Notes: generated by a model not told the origin, from the letters alone. A stretch of 64,000 bases of DNA from Cenococcum geophilum 1.58 (GCA_001692895.1 KV748224.1:62001-126000), one strand, 5' to 3'; shown: positions 13,001-25,374, counted from the first letter of the stretch. Made by a program: numbers and translations.

Positions 13001-16000
13001 AAACTAGGTATTAGCTAAAGAATAAGCTAAGTATAATAGGATTAAGCAGCTAATAGTTAGGAAAAGTAGAGGCCTATAGGATTAAAGGGAGCTAGTAGTA
13101 GAGCCTTAGACCCTTAAAGGAATTTAAGGATAATACCTAAACCTAAGAGTTAATTAGTAAGATTAATAGTTTAAAGTGTTAGTAGATAGTAGAGCGATAT
13201 AAAACTATATCTTACTAGTAGCAGTTAAAAGGATAGGGCTACTATATAGGTAAAAAGAGCACCTTTATCTATTAGTAACAATTTTAGGAGATCTAATAGC
13301 CTATAGAAGAGGCATTATTAATCTTAAAATAGGACTAATTTAGATAACTATTAAAGGAAAATAGGTTAAGATATCTTTTAATATATTACTATTAGGGAAT
13401 AATAAGGCAGTATTAGGAATGCCTTAGTTATAGGAATATAATCTAAAGATTAATTGGGTTACGGGTTAGGTTAATATTAGAGATATATAATAACGTAAAA
13501 TATAATAATAAACTAAGTTAGTATAGTACTAAGTTAAAGTGATATATAAAGAGACTAATTAAGGATTAAGTTATATACTAAAAAGATACTATAAGTATGG
13601 TAAGAAGCTATAGTTACTAGGAATAAGTTTAAGGTTCTACCTAACTTATAAGTTAATAGAAAAAGAGTTATAGGCACTTAAGGAGTTTATCTAGGAAAAT
13701 CTTTAAAAAGGATATATTAGACTATTATAGTTATTAGTAGAATATCTAGTACTATTTGTACTAAAAAAGAATGGAAAACTTAGGCTATATATTAACTATA
13801 GACAGTTAAATAGCATTACTAGGAAGAATAGGTATCCTTTACCCTTAATTAGCGAAATCTAAGATAGGATTAGTAATGCGTAAATCTTTATAAAGATAGA
13901 TCTAAGATAGGCGTACTATTAGATTAGAATTAAGGAAGGTAATAAATAAAAGGCAGCCTTTAGGTTAAAGAAAGGACTGTATAAACTATTAGTTATGTAA
14001 TTTAGGCTTATAAACGTACTAGCAATGTTTTAAAAGCGTATTAATAATATATTAAGAGAATACTTAGATAAATTTGTTATGGTATACCTTAATATTATTA
14101 TTATCTACTTAATAAGTAAGGAAGAATATGGAGAACACATTAAATAGGTTTTAAAGAAACTATAAGAAGAATAGATACTAGTAATAATTAAAAAATGCGA
14201 ATTCTTTACCAGGAAGACAGATTTTGTTAGATTTATTATTAAACTAGGCTAACTTAGTATAGATCTAAAGAAGATTGAGGCTATAGTAAATTAGCAAGAA
14301 CTAGAAAATATAATATAGTTAAGGTTATTTCTAGGGTTCTGCAACTACTGTAGAAGGTTTATAGCTTAATGGTTAAAGGATATTAAGCCACTTATAAAAT
14401 TAATAAAGAAGGAAAAACTATGGGTATAGGGAGAGGAATAAAAGGAACTATTTAAAAGAGTTAAATAGTTGTTTACCTAGGAGCTAGTTTTTAAAATCTA
14501 TTAACTATAGTTAGAGATAGTGGTTGAAACGGATATATTAGACTATATACTAGGAGCGTGCTTTCTATAGAAATATAAAGATAGATAGCACCTAGTGGCA
14601 TACTATAGTTAAAAGATAACACCACTAGAACTAAACTATAACATCTATAATAAGGAGTTATTAGGTATAGTTATAGCACTAAAAGAATAGAGATTATTCT
14701 TATAAGGTATAGAAAAACTATTTATAGTTAAGATGGATTATAAAAACCTAACAGGGTTCCTAATAATAAAAGAACTTAATTATAGATAGGTTAGATAGGC
14801 GGAGATACTTATAGAATACTATTTTAAGATTTAGTATACTAAGGGTATAAAGAATGTATAAGCAGACGCTCTAAGTAGAAAGGCTGAACTATAAAACGAT
14901 AAAAAGCTATTAGGGGCTTTATTGTGAAGGGATATAGATAGATTAATTAGGTATAATTATCTAAAGATTACAGTAATATAAGAAGAGAAGATCTATAAAT
15001 TACTAGAAAGTAATTAGATATAAAAGATCCTAAATGTATAAACAGAGGATCTAGACTTAGAGTAGTATAAAAATTAAGAAGTGATGTACGTACCAAGATC
15101 TATTGCAAAGGAGTTTATTAAGTTATTTTATAAAGGACTAACTTAAGGATATAACGGAGCTATAGGCTTAGTATTAAGACTTTAAGAGGAGTATATTATT
15201 AATGGAATTTAAGGACTAGCTAGGTAAGTTATAAAAAAATGTCTAGATTACTAAAGGAATAAACTAACAAGGCATAAGCTATATAGAGAGCTATAACCTA
15301 TTAAAATATTAGAGAGACTATAGGAGGTTATATTATAGGACTTTATTATTAAGTTACTAAAATTAAGAGATTTTATTACCGGATAAGATTATAACGTAAT
15401 TTTAGTAATAATAGACAAGCTTATAAAGTGGGGATACTTTATAGCATATTTAGAAGAAATATTAGTGGAAGATATTACTAGAATCTATATTAAAGAAGTA
15501 TTTATAAGATATAGAGTATTAAGTAAGATTATATTGGACAGAGATCTAAGATTTATAGCAGTATTTTAGGAAGTGTTCTTAGTAGAGTAAGGAGTTTAAG
15601 CAGTAACTTTTACTATATATTATCTATAGACAGACGGTTAAATAGAAAGATTAAATTAGACACTAGAATAATATCTAAGGCATTATATTAATTATGCATA
15701 GAATAATTGGGTATTGCTATTACTAGTTATATAGTTTATATATAATATAACACCACAAGAAGGAATAGGTATGTTACTATTTAAGGCGAATTATGGATAT
15801 AAGCTAAGGACCTTATTATCGCTATGTTAAGTAAAGAAGATAAGTAGTACAGCTAAGTAAAGAGTGAAGAGTTTAATAAATCTTTATATAGACCTTATAG
15901 AAATAGCTAAAGTGGTATAGTAAAGGATGAAAAAGTACTATAATGCTAAGAGATCTAAGGGACTAGATCTTAAGGAGGGAGATAAAGTGTAGCTACTATA

Positions 16001-16399
16001 TAAAAATTTTAAGAGTTAATAACTAAGTAAGAAGTTGGACTATGTTAGACTAGGACCTTTTAAAATTATATAGAAAATTTTACCGGTTATATTTAAGTTA
16101 AACCTACTAGCTAGGATAAAGATCTATTCTATATAGTATATTATAATACTAGAGCTAGTATACGGGAGTATTAAGCTACCGGTTTATAAAGCAGATATAT
16201 ATAGAGGACAAAAGGAAAATAAATAGCAAGTTTTAAAGATCGTTAGTTATAAGAACGTAGATAATAAAATATAGTATAAAGTAAAGTGGATAGGCTATAA
16301 TAAGACTACCTAGGAACTACTAGAGAACCTAAAAAACGCTATAGAAAAGGTATAGGAGTATTAGAAGGGAAAAGGTTAGGCAATATTAATAAAGAGGAA

Positions 16400-17119
16400 T
16401 TACTAAAGAATAAGTTACCTAAGGGGGACCTAGGAAGAGCGACTGCCGAACTACTTAGAGTTGTTCCCTTCTCTATTAAAAGAGAATCCGTTCTTTTATT
16501 ACTAAGTTCCTATAAACCTTGTTTTATAAGTTTTCACTCCTTAGAACAAATCTTCTTACGAATTTTCTTAAAACAAATTAACTAAGTAAACGCAGCAAGA
16601 CAAGAATTAAGAGCCCATTGTTAAGCATTAGCAGCCTCCTTCTTAGCGTCACGCGAATAACGAAGTTCCGCCAAGGCGATAGATAGTTTATTATTAAGCT
16701 TTGCAGCAGTAGATTAAATATAAGACCCTATAACAAATTACTTAGGGAACTTAAAGACTATTAAGAGTTATAGGACGCGTACACTTAGTATTAGAAATTA
16801 AGCGAACATTACAGGATAATCGAACGTTTGCTTTAGTGCACTCTAAGTAGGAAGAGGGTTATTAAGATAAAGGACTTGCCATCGCAACACATACTAACCC
16901 CGCCTTTAAACAGCGAGAATATAGAAATAGCATAATCTTACTAAGCGATAGTATTGCAGCAATAGTGCGGGCACGACGTTGCGCTTGCGAGGAAGAAGAG
17001 GCTTTAGGTATTATAAGTAACAATATTAACTAAATTAACTAGATGGACATCACACCTCTAGTAAACAACTTAGAGATGCTAGGTATCTTTAAGGACGAAG
17101 ATAAAGAGGAGGGAGATGG
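16400..17119 (-). other. 3' region of gypsy C1 with antisense frame, less RIP-mutated
   Basis: Between the integrase/chromodomain end and the 3' LTR lie about 700 bp that keep more CpA/TpG than the rest of the element. On the minus strand a frame here shares the segment AQRRARTI and a following Cys/Lys-containing part with the 89-codon antisense frame of copy C2. It belongs to the fossil element and is not a host gene. Confidence 0.6.
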
Positions 17120-17541
17120 TATTACGGACGCTTTAAGTATAATATTATAACTACTTAGAGAAGAGTTAGAAGAAACTAGTTAGTTAATATAGGCATAGTC
17201 TAGGATGGAACCCATAGAACTATATAATGAGGAATGGTAAGCGAGTTATATAATATTATACGCAGTATACGCAGTATACGCGGTATACGCCTACGTACAA
17301 TATATATAACACGTATATTACGTATAAGGAGGATTTTATAGGAGTACGGTTGTATATTTAAGGACCCTCAGTCCCTACCTAAATAGTTCCTTCCTTATAG
17401 TGATTCTTAGAATATAATTAGAGTTAATCTGTTAGGCAACCACTCCACTAGTTATTATTACGTTATTAACTTACTTGCAATACCTATATACCTAGCCTAT
17501 TAACGAGTCCACCGTAGTTCCTGCTATAAGGCTTTGTTATA
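17120..17541 (+). repeat. 3' LTR of gypsy C1
   Basis: 422 bp, the direct-repeat partner of 9599-10020. It is followed by the duplicated target CCTCC and the resumed LINE ORF1. Confidence 0.95.
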
Positions 17542-18292
17542 CCTCCTCCCTCCTCCTTATTCCCTCTTACTAGTAAAGTAACTAGTAATCTTACTAGTTC
17601 TACTTCTACTAGAGGAAAAAAGAAGTAGCTATAAGAAAGGAGACTAGTCCTAGTTACAGACTAAAAGGACTAGCCTTTAAATATTTTCTCTATATAAAAT
17701 AGAGTTAATTAACTATTTATATCTAAATTGTAAATAGAAAAGCTAGTTATAGCATCTAGAACTAGAACTAAAGAAAAGTAGAATATTTTCCTTACTACTA
17801 TAGAAGAATATAATGTAGACTTTTTAGTTAAATATAAGGAAATCTAGTCTAACTACTTCTCCTTTAAAAGGGAGAAAAAAATAGAGCCCTAGGCTTAGGT
17901 AGTAGCTTATAGCGTCTCTATTCCCCCTTTCCTAGAATTTAGAGGCTTTAAACTTCTAAAAGAAGAAATAAAAACCTTTAATCCTATTAGGGTAGAGGGA
18001 CTACCTAGATAGATTTTATTTAGTAAAAAGAGATATAATTTACAAACTACGTTTAGCTCTATAGTCTTTACTATAGAAAATAAGGAGAGAAGATAGGAAA
18101 TCCTTAAATAAAAGGAAATTCTAATTGTAGGGACAGCTATAAAGGTAGTTAAATACCTAAAAATCTCTCCTACTATATAGTATATAACTTGCTAAAAATT
18201 TGGCTATATAGGAGATAGATACTCTACTAAGGCCCGTTAATTTTACATAGTAGTACACCTATTCTATTTATAATATAATAGGTAAACCTTAT
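17542..18292 (+). pseudogene. LINE ORF1, second part with zinc knuckles
   Basis: Continues ORF1 after gypsy C1. Near 17970-18280 the frame shows FNPIRVEGLPR, then KYLKISPT and two degenerate CCHC knuckles of the form C-K-F-G-Y-I-G-D-R-Y-S-T-K-A-R, the usual end of Tad1-type ORF1 proteins that bind LINE RNA. Several RIP-type stops. Cut at 18292 by element D (duplicated target CTTAT). Confidence 0.72.
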
Positions 18293-18457
18293 TATTGGGA
18301 ATATATCACGTGTGGTTACGTGTAGCCGCGGCACTAGCGTAGCGAGGAGCCTTAAGCTCCTCGCCCTCCCTCATTCCAATTAAAAAGCTTTATTAACTAA
18401 CATCACTGTAACCTACTCGAGTAGTCGTTATTAGTAAGTTACCCTGTGTAACTAATA
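18293..18457 (+). repeat. 5' LTR of element D
   Basis: 165 bp. Contains CACGTG and a GAGGAGCCTTAAGCTCCTC palindrome at about 18334-18352. Its direct-repeat partner is at 20894-21058. Confidence 0.93.
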
Positions 18458-19297
18458 CTAATCAGTGGTTAAATATATAGTCAACTATAGAGCAGCTAGG
18501 TTTTTGAATAGAAGAAATAGTCTTATATAGGGGTGCTATATGCGCTTATATGGAATAGATCCCGGCAATACTATACTACCTTAAACTTGCGGAAAACTAG
18601 TAATAAAAGTGTCACTAAGTACTAGGAGATACTAAGTTGCGTCTATTACGTAGAATAACCGCGTTTACGAAGATTTGGTTAAGTACTTTAGGTTAGAAGT
18701 GTTACTAAACCTAGGGTCCTAAGTTAACGTCCAAAACGCGTTAAACGACGTCTAAAACGCGTNAAACAANATCTTNAATTNCCTANNTCTTNATAGNAAA
18801 CCTACGAGATCCTATAAAACNGAAAATCNTACCTACCTTNGACGTATAACACCCCGTTAATTCTATACCTACTATGGCGTTAACCTACCTAAAGAAGTAT
18901 AAGGAAGATATTAACCTAAAGATATAGAATAAAGCTATAATTAACCTTATAAACGCTAATAAATAAGACTTAAATGGATTTTTATTATACCGTATAGTAT
19001 ATTATAAGGATAGTAAATATAATAATACCGCGCTATAGGAATGTATAAAGGAGGACTTTATTAGATGGATAAAGGAAATATAAGCTCTTATAAAGAAGGT
19101 TATTATATAAGACTTCCGTAACTTCCTTTAGGAGAATAGAGTATTTGTCCCTATAGATGGGGGCATTATTAGAGATAATATTTAGGAGCATATTATTAAT
19201 GCAAAAGAAGAGCATAAATGGACTCCATAAGAGATTGAGCACTAGAAGAAGCTTAACTTACGCTGGAATTTAAGTAATACACCACTAAAGACGCTTT

Positions 19298-19396
19298 AAC
19301 CTCCGTAAGAACCTCCGCAAGAATCTCCGCAAGAATCTCCGCAAGAACCTCCGCAGTAACCTTCGTAAGAACCCCCACAGCAACCTCCGTAGCAAC
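19298..19396 (+). repeat. 12-bp tandem array (QESP-type codons)
   Basis: About eight units of CAAGAATCTCCG or variants. The length is a multiple of three, so the frame is kept. Confidence 0.85.
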
Positions 19397-19464
19397 TACT
19401 ATAGATAACCTTAGGCTATTAAACACCTTAAGTTCCTTAAGCTGCCGTATCTTAACCCGTGCCG

Positions 19465-19608
19465 TAAGCTCCGTCCGTATAAGCTCCGTCTCTATAAGCT
19501 CCGTCCATATAAGCTCCGTCCACATAAGCTCCGTCCATATAAGCTCCATCCGTATAAGCTCCGTCCGTATAAGCTCCATCCGCATAAGCTCCGTCCGCGC
19601 AAGCTTTG
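19465..19608 (+). repeat. 15-bp tandem array (QAPSV-type codons)
   Basis: About nine units of ATAAGCTCCGTCC plus two variable bases (15 bp each). Read on the plus strand they give a Gln/stop-Ala-Pro-Ser-X pentapeptide. The long open frames on the opposite strand (DGAYTDGAY-like) are by-products of the repeat. Confidence 0.88.
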
Positions 19609-19727
19609 TCCCACTTAAGCGCCGAGACGTCTCCCCTAACCCCTACCGCGCCTAGATAACTGGCATAATAAGCTAAATCTATGAACAATATCCTAACCCA
19701 CTAGTAACTTCCGTAGCAACTTTCGCA

Positions 19728-19858
19728 GCAACCTCTATAAGAATCTCTGTAGTAATATCCGCAGTAATATCCGCAGCAATATCCGCAGTAATATCCGCAG
19801 TAACCTCCGCAGTAACCTCCGTAAAAGCTTCCGTAAAAGCTTCCGTAAAAGCCTCTAC
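19728..19858 (+). repeat. 12-bp tandem array (QYPQ-type codons)
   Basis: About ten units of CCGCAGTAATAT or variants. It is the third array in the same gag-like frame. Confidence 0.85.
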
Positions 19859-20564
19859 AATAACTTAGATCTACAAATAGTATCTTTAATTAGCAGCAAT
19901 AGTTACCTATTCCTCCATAAAGATTCTAAGACTTTTACGGTTCCTAAAGTAGCTACAGAGGTAGCTACTAGCGTGATTTAGATAGGGAGTTCTTATAAAG
20001 GGTACCGTGAAAAGAGAGTAATATAAGGGGGAAGCGGTTAGAACGGCATAGTTACGCTAGCAACGCCATAAGCGTAAAGAAAGAACTGTTAGTATCTACA
20101 GCAGTTATAAACCTAATAACTGTTATAACTAATATACCTATAAACCAACCCTATAATAAGATCCCGTGCCGATCTGCCAATAGAACCGACCCTATACTGG
20201 CACCGCACTACTATATACTATCGATAAACCGATAGCGTCGCTATGCCTGCTATTACGATACTGATTGCGCCAATACGCCTGCGATCTACCGACTAAATAA
20301 TTATGCCTATACGCCTACGATTAACCAACCGATTGATAGATAAGCTCTATACTTAACTACTATTACTACCGCCGCTGGTACCGTACTACTACCCGAACAG
20401 ACTTTTACTGCTTCCACCTGCAGCTAAACTAATACCTTACTGCCTTCCTACAGCACTATATCCATAAAAGAAGAATTGCCAGAAGCTTCTTATGGAACTT
20501 AGTAAGGTAGATAATGATACTAGGGTATGCTACCTGCGATATTCTATAGACCTTAACTTTAACT

Positions 20565-20611
20565 AGCCAATTAGGATTTTCCATCCCTAGGATGGAAAAT
20601 CGCTATTGGCT
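20565..20611. repeat. 47-bp hairpin, element D copy (best preserved)
   Basis: AGCCAAT, three bases, GATTTTCCATCC, a tiny loop, then GGATGGAAAATC, three bases, ATTGGCT. It is a nearly perfect long palindrome about 280 bp before the 3' LTR. Confidence 0.88.
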
Positions 20612-20893
20612 CGCTTACCACTAGCGCCTTGGCGGCCTTTGCAAGATATCCGCTTACTACTTCTAAACGATTCTTTCTCCTTTCTCTTCTTCTCCTTAGT
20701 TTAGTATTTTTACTAAATAGTAATCTATAAGCTTTGGTTTAGAGGCATTTGTATAAGCCGCTATAAGAGGCAAATTTTTGGACAGCGAGACTTATATTAT
20801 AATGGCAATAGTAAGTAAGAAGGATTGATATTTCTTACGCTAGTTAAGCGGTATTTTATATGTAAATGGCAACTATAAAAGAAGAGTTACTAG

Positions 20894-21058
20894 TGTTGGG
20901 AATATATTACGTGTGGTCACGTATAGCCGCGGCACTAGCGTGGCGAGGAGCCTTAAGCTCCTCGCCCTCCCTCATTCTAATTAAAAAGCTTTATTAACCA
21001 ATATCACTGTAACCTACTCAAGTAGTCGTTATTGGTGAGTCACCCTGTGTGACCAACA
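20894..21058 (+). repeat. 3' LTR of element D
   Basis: 165 bp with ends TGTTGG/CCAACA, followed by the duplicated target CTTAT. Confidence 0.93.
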
Positions 21059-23026
21059 CTTATAAGTATACTACCCCTCTTTATATTAATTATAAAGAAA
21101 AATACTTTACTAATAGTAAAGACTATAAGTCTCTTAAAGCAGCTAAACTGGTATATTAATAAGTATAAGCTTAGAAGATTCTATATATAGGAAGAAGAAA
21201 AGATCTCTCTAGTTTCTAAAGCTAAAGGAGAAATCTCCTTTATATAATATAATATAGGAAAAAGATAAGAAATATAGCAAACCCTACTAGAAATAAGATT
21301 TAGGAGAAAATAGATATTATCCTAGTATAATAACCTAGTACCTAGAAAGATAGATAAAAAGGATCCTACTTCTTTGTTCTATATCCTATACCTAACCCTA
21401 TCCTCCCTAATAATCTAGCTATTTGCCCTAGAGTAGCTATCTATATAAGGAAAACTAGTTCTAGTATTCTATAATATAGAAATAAGGAGGATATCTGCAA
21501 AGATATAGATATTGTAGTATTAGAAATCTATAGTTAATTTAAAAGATTTCTATTATTTAATATCTATAATAAGAGATAACTAAATAAGAACTCTAGGAAC
21601 TAAAGAAATAGTAAAACTACTATCTCTAGGGCTATTCTGGAACTAGAAATAGACCTCCCTATTATCTTAATAGGAGACTATAACCTATACTATATATAGT
21701 AAAACGCGCTAGCTAGAAATCTAACCAAAGAGGCTAAAGAACTAATAGACTAGCCAGATAAATATAACTACTAACTACTAAATTTAGATAAATAGGAAGG
21801 GGCCTTTTATAGATCTAATATAAGGGAAAAGTCTATTATGGACCTAGCCTTCTACTTAGGAAACTTTTAAGAAAATGCCTAGGACAATTAGACTATAATA
21901 AAAGAAATAGAATCTAATTATAAGACTATAACATTCTCTCTATTTACTAGAGAGATATAAAGATACCTATACCCTCTTTAAAAAAAAACTCCTTTCTTTA
22001 TTAAAAAGGTAAACTAGGAGCTTTTTTCTACTTCTTTAATAGAATAAGTTTAAGAACTAGAACTAGAAGGGGAAAACCCCTATATAGAGATAGGGGGAAA
22101 AGGTCCTCTAGCCTTTTGAGAAGATTTATATAGACTTACGGATAGGAGCTTAAGTACACTAGCCAATAACCTAGTAGTAGAGAAAGCTATCTCTAAGTTT
22201 AGAATCTACGAATTCTCTAAACTATAGTAGAATAAAGAGCTTCTATAGAAAAGACAAAAAATAGTAAAACTAGAAAGACTTTAAAAAGAATAACTGACTA
22301 GAAGCTCTAGACTAGAAGCCTATAAAAAAAGTTAAAAATTAATACTTCTATATAATAAGAGAAGCTAAAACTAGCTGCTAGAATAGTTTTCTAAAAAAAG
22401 TATAAGGAAAGGAGGTCTTTACTACCTTAAAATATATAAAGGAGGAAACACTATAAATAATCCTTAGTCTATAGTATAGTAAAGATAGGACTACTAGATT
22501 AGTACAAAGCTTTTATTACTACTCTATTCCCTAAACCCCCTCCTACTAGCCGTATAGAGTAGAAGGACTATATAATAGATAATAAATAGAAATAGCTAGA
22601 AATAGAGAAAATAGAAGTTAAATAAGTAATTTTCTCTAGCTTCAATAAAAAAGCTCTAGGGCTAGATAGGATATCTTTTATAATTTATAAAAGGCCTACC
22701 CTATTATAGAAGATATTCTATATAGAATCTATAGGATTTTATTTATCGTAGGCTATTAGCTAAAGGCCTAGAGAGAAGCTTAAGGAGTTATTCTCCCTAA
22801 AGTAAATAAGAAGGACTATTTTTTAGTAAAGTCCTATAGACCTATCTCTTTATTAAATTATCTAGAAAAGACTCTAGAGAAGATCCTTACTACTAGATTA
22901 GGATATCTAGCTAGTACTACTAGCTTACTTTAAGATTTATAATTAGGAGAAAGAAAACAGCAGTCTATAATAGATATAGTCCTATTACTTCTAAATAATA
23001 TCTAATCTAAAAATAGTAGGAAAAAA
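21059..23026 (+). pseudogene. LINE ORF2: end of ORF1, endonuclease and RT start
   Basis: After element D the LINE continues with an apurinic-type endonuclease (about 21170-21900, with LIGDYNLYY near 21670 matching the GDFN-H motif and DLAFYLGN near 21841) and then the N-terminal part of the reverse transcriptase (KVNKKDYFLVKSYRPISLL-like region near 22800-22860). The endonuclease nicks target DNA and the RT copies LINE RNA at the nick. RIP-type stops throughout. Cut at 23026 by a solo LTR with an AAAAA duplication. Confidence 0.8.
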
Positions 23027-23251
23027 TGTAACCGACTACTAACACTGTGCTAAGACACAAGATTACCGCTTGGAAGGATCCAAGACAGCGTTAACGCCAC
23101 CCTATATATTGATTGCAGATCAATATTACTTGCAGATCACCGTTTCCATTTTATCTTATTACCTACACCATTTTATATATATATACCTCTTGATTTCTAT
23201 AGCTTTATAATTAAGTCGCTCGTTTAATTCCTACACACTATAAAGCTTACA
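23027..23251 (-). repeat. Solo LTR related to element E
   Basis: 225 bp ending TGTAACC...GCTTACA and flanked by AAAAA on both sides. In reverse orientation its first about 75 bp and last about 14 bp match the LTRs of element E, while the middle differs. It is therefore a solo LTR of a related subfamily. It keeps many CpA/TpG sites. Confidence 0.82.
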
Positions 23252-23974
23252 AAAAAGCTAGATAAAGAATAGCTACTATATTATTCCTAGACATAAAAGG
23301 AGCCTTTAACTATATCTCTAAAAGCCAGCTTCTATCTATCTATAAGGAACTAGGCCTACCTATAGTGTTTATATAATAGGTAGCTACCTTCCTTAGTAAT
23401 AGAAAGCTATATCTTTCCTTTAATAAGTAAATATAAGAAAAAGTAGAACTAGAGATAGGGATACTATAAGGTTCGCCTATATCCCCTATTTTATTTCTAC
23501 TATATATATACAATATCTGTAGCCTAAAGATAGAAGAAGCCTATTCCCTTAGCTATATAGACAATTTTACAATTACGGTTACTTTAAATTTAGCTAAATC
23601 TAATTATAAAAAGCTTAAGGGAATAGCGCTAGAGCTAATATCTAGAGCTAAAGAAGCTACTATTAGTTTTAATATTAGTAAAATAAAGCTTATATACTTT
23701 ATAATAAACGTACTATTATAGAAGAAGGGCTAAAGCTAGGAGATATAGAAATATCCCCTAAACCCTAATTAGGTGGCTAGGAGTATTTCTAGACTCTAAG
23801 CTTATATTTAGATAATATATAGAAATAAAAATTTCTAAAGTAAAAGCAACCTTCTATTTAATTAGAAGACTAGGCAATATATAAAGAGGTCTATCTTTAT
23901 AAGCCCTATAGCAGCTCCATATAGCCTATATTACTACTATAGCAGACTATAGTATATAATGCTAGTAGAAAAGC
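23252..23974 (+). pseudogene. LINE ORF2: reverse transcriptase core
   Basis: Continues the RT: LFLDIKGAFNYIS near 23290, GSPISPILFLLYI near 23470 and YIDNFTITV near 23555 (the degenerate YxDD active site). Stops of RIP type. Cut at 23974 by element E, which duplicated AAAGC. Confidence 0.85.
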
Positions 23975-24156
23975 TGTAAGCTTTTGCAGTGTGGGAATTG
24001 AACGAGCGACTTGATTTGAAATCTATGGAAATCAAGTGATATAAATACATAAAGGTAGACCCCTGAACTCCGAAGTCTATGACTCATTTTGACCATATCC
24101 GAGACATACGAGGGTAGTGCTGACGCTAGTGAAACAGGGTCTGGTAGTCGGTTACA
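23975..24156 (+). repeat. LTR 1 of element E
   Basis: 182 bp, TGTAAGC...GGTTACA. Direct-repeat partner at 25375-25557. Confidence 0.92.
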
Positions 24157-24329
24157 CACACCCCCAGATTTGACGGTGTAGTCAAAGCTGTAGAAAGAAA
24201 AATAAAGGCAGAAACTATACTCCCCAGCTTTATATCTCTGGACATAGAGCTGTATTCAGAGAGATGTCCTCCGTAGCCTCTTAGGAGACTATATTTGAAA
24301 AGGTGTCGTAATTTAATCTGCATTTAAGG

Positions 24330-24450
24330 CAGTCAATTAATCTGTGCTCGCGGTAGACCTTTTTAATCTATAGTCGAGGTAGATGTTTAATCTGTGTTCG
24401 AGGTAGTTATTTAAGCTGTAGCCATATGAGCTGTAATCGAGGTAGATCTG
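24330..24450. repeat. Degenerate 24-27-bp tandem repeat in element E
   Basis: About four units built on TAATCTGTGNTCGAGGTAGA. Confidence 0.6.
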
Positions 24451-24562
24451 GAAGTAGTCACTTGGTGACTCTGGTGACGTTAAGACGTCGAATTTGGTGA
24501 CGTTGCGGTCGTCGCAACTGGTGCCGATGAGGCTGGTGCCAATGTAGGCTGGCGTTTTGGAA

Positions 24563-24740
24563 GGGCGTCTACAGCGTAATGGCTGCGACTGGTTGTCTGT
24601 GGTAGACTGGTTTTTGGTAGGGCGTCTGCAGCGTGACGGCTGCGACTGGTTGTAGCGGAAGGCGTCTACAGCGTAATAGCTGCGACTGGTTATAACGGAA
24701 GGCGTCTACAGCGTAATAGCTGCGACTGATTATAGTGTTG
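24563..24740. repeat. Tandem repeat of about 41 bp in element E
   Basis: Four units sharing GGCGTCTACAGCGTAATAGC followed by TGCGACTGGTT. The last two are nearly identical. Confidence 0.9.
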
Positions 24741-24948
24741 GTGCCTCCCTAAGAGGCCTTGATTTGATTTGGTGACAGGCCTATATTAAGGCTCTAGTTT
24801 GGTTTAATCTGATATTCGCTAGCTGGTTGTTCGAACAGTTGTCTAGTTTTGGCGACGGTCCTTTGCTGGCTGCCGTCGGTCTAGTGCCTTCCTTATGTCT
24901 ACCTAATATCCTTGTCTCTTACCATTAGTATATCCAAGCTAGCTTCTA

Positions 24949-25027
24949 CTCTGGCTCCGTGCTCTGGCATCTCGCTCTAGCTCTGTACTCTGGCATCTCG
25001 CTCTGGCTCTATGCTCGGGCTATCGCG
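24949..25027. repeat. 26-bp tandem repeat in element E
   Basis: Three units of a CTCTGGCTCCGTGCTCTGGC-type sequence, each 26-27 bp. Confidence 0.85.
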
Positions 25028-25374
25028 CTGGCTAGGCTCTTACTTGGACGCCATATAAGGTCGTTACGCTGTGGCGGATAAGTCGATTTTGTTAATTGAT
25101 TGTATATCTGGGTTAAAGAAGGTCAGGGTCGTACGGTTGGGTTTGTACAGTCGGGTTCGGTTCGATCGATGTTTAATGTGTTTAATGTTCGATTGTCCGT
25201 CCGTTTGGTAAATAAAGGTAATTATAAGTACAACAGCGGTACCCAAAAGAAGCTCTAAACACTTATAAAGGTGGAAGAAGTAGTGACTTCTTAAACAAGG
25301 TAGCAGATTAATTGCTTAGTAAGCGCTGAATGTACAGATTAGATGCAGTACGGTAGGCAGGCCGGGCTCATAAC

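Larger units (their letters stand above)
9599..17541 (+). mobile_element. Ty3/gypsy element C1, structurally complete (fossil)
   Basis: A 7943-bp element with 422-bp LTRs at both ends and the target duplication CCTCC (9594-9598, 17542-17546). Plus-strand parts: gag (about 10060-11000), a zinc knuckle (about 11070-11105), a further gag/spacer-like part to about 12950, protease (about 13180-13450), reverse transcriptase (about 13640-14390), RNase H (about 14460-14900), integrase (about 15000-16100), a chromodomain-like end (about 16180-16370) and a 3' region with an antisense frame. Motifs include [12 protein letters not shown]-like RT strand 2 and ADALSRKAEL at the RNase H end. It looks whole in layout but is broken very many times by RIP. 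The same family lies reversed at 33566-41493. Confidence 0.95.
18293..21058 (+). mobile_element. Element D: small gag-only-like LTR retrotransposon (fossil)
   Basis: A 2766-bp element with 165-bp LTRs and the target duplication CTTAT (18288-18292, 21059-21063). The 2.4-kb interior has no RT or integrase motifs. It has a plus-strand gag-like region with three short in-frame tandem arrays (QESP-, QAPSV- and QYPQ-type units) and a downstream basic part. This fits a non-autonomous element mobilised by another LTR element. Broken many times; contains Ns at about 18763-18840. A 47-bp hairpin lies at 20565-20611. Confidence 0.88.

Noticed and set aside
17043-17240. Sense frame crossing from the gypsy C1 interior into its 3' LTR
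   Set aside because: It belongs to a fossil element and competes with the antisense frame in the same place. Without other copies neither can be preferred, so it is not called as a gene.
19253-19688. Minus-strand frames with DGAYTDGAY and ELIRTEL repeats
   Set aside because: Pure products of the 12/15-bp arrays in element D; the plus strand gives the gag-like frame.
24563-24740. CRISPR-like array
   Set aside because: Four adjoining degenerate units without regular spacers, in a eukaryotic LTR element.
25064-25246. 60-codon minus-strand frame in element E
   Set aside because: No homology recognised and no partner frame. The interior is repeat-rich and not RIP-mutated, so chance open frames are expected.
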